Positions 5,541-5,559 of a DNA stretch of 5,559 bases are shown here, piece after piece; the first letter of the stretch is position 1; every line of letters begins with the position of its first letter. The DNA is taken from positions 1-5,559 of the forward strand of contig CALGLY010000055.1 of assembly GCA_937959095.1 (NCBI GenBank), read 5' to 3'. The translations under genes were made by a program, and so were the position numbers. This DNA comes from an uncultured Saprospiraceae bacterium. Its GTDB lineage: Bacteria > Bacteroidota > Bacteroidia > Chitinophagales > Saprospiraceae. Under the pieces are notes generated by a model, which worked only from the letters and a program-made list of their open reading frames with translations, ran no database searches and was not told where the DNA came from.

Positions 5541-5559
5541 GAATTCCTATTCAAGCCAA
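5534..5559. other. 11-bp perfect inverted repeat at the right edge
   Basis: TTGGCTTGAAT (5534-5544) and ATTCAAGCCAA (5549-5559) are perfect complements around a TCCT loop. The window ends at the last base of the right arm, so neither a longer stem nor a following T-run can be seen. On the - strand no T-run follows, which argues against termination of a leftward gene. A + strand terminator, a 5' leader hairpin of a divergent gene, or a dimeric-regulator operator all remain possible. Confidence 0.5.

Overview
The window looks like Bacteroidota chromosome, probably a Saprospirales/Cytophagales-type marine or freshwater gliding or free-living bacterium. The reasons are low GC, AT-rich intergenic DNA, weak or absent Shine-Dalgarno sequences, promoter-like elements of the Bacteroidota type (TTG or TTTG at about -33, TAnnTTTG at about -7), and a large secreted repeat protein ending in a domain typical of this phylum. 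The lineage is inferred; no rRNA or marker gene is present.

Left part (1-1981): a hairpin with a short T-run closes an upstream transcript. Next comes a 611-residue secreted protein on the + strand, with a signal peptide, a ladder of degenerate repeats of about 20-25 residues that resembles a parallel beta-helix, and a conserved C-terminal domain that stops abruptly. A very strong intrinsic terminator (18-bp perfect stem, then T5) follows it.

Middle intergenic block (1910-2251): this is the most interesting part. Read on the - strand it contains, in order, two perfect 13-bp direct repeats exactly 21 bp apart (a spacing typical of LytTR-family response-regulator sites), a TTTG element, a perfect TATCTTTG -7 box, about 70 nt with no ATG, and an intrinsic terminator whose stem is continuous only as - strand RNA. 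This predicts an unannotated small RNA of about 100 nt, under LytTR-type control, lying in the 3' region of mqo. A 32-codon basic micro-ORF starting directly after the mqo stop is possible but weak.

Right part (2252-5393, all - strand): three genes in the order Tat-exported SDR/NAD-dependent epimerase-like protein, CcbP-family small acidic calcium-binding protein, malate:quinone oxidoreductase (mqo). Gaps are 95 bp and 53 bp with no convincing terminator between them, so read-through or an operon is plausible, though the functions are not obviously linked. Mqo feeds electrons from malate into the quinone pool at the inner membrane. The CcbP-like protein may buffer or sense Ca2+. The epimerase-like protein probably acts on a nucleotide sugar or related substrate, but its Tat signal suggests a periplasmic location. 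The right edge (5394-5559) holds the probable promoter of the epimerase-like gene, quasi-regular TTTGGCT motifs, and an 11-bp hairpin next to a possible divergent -7 box.
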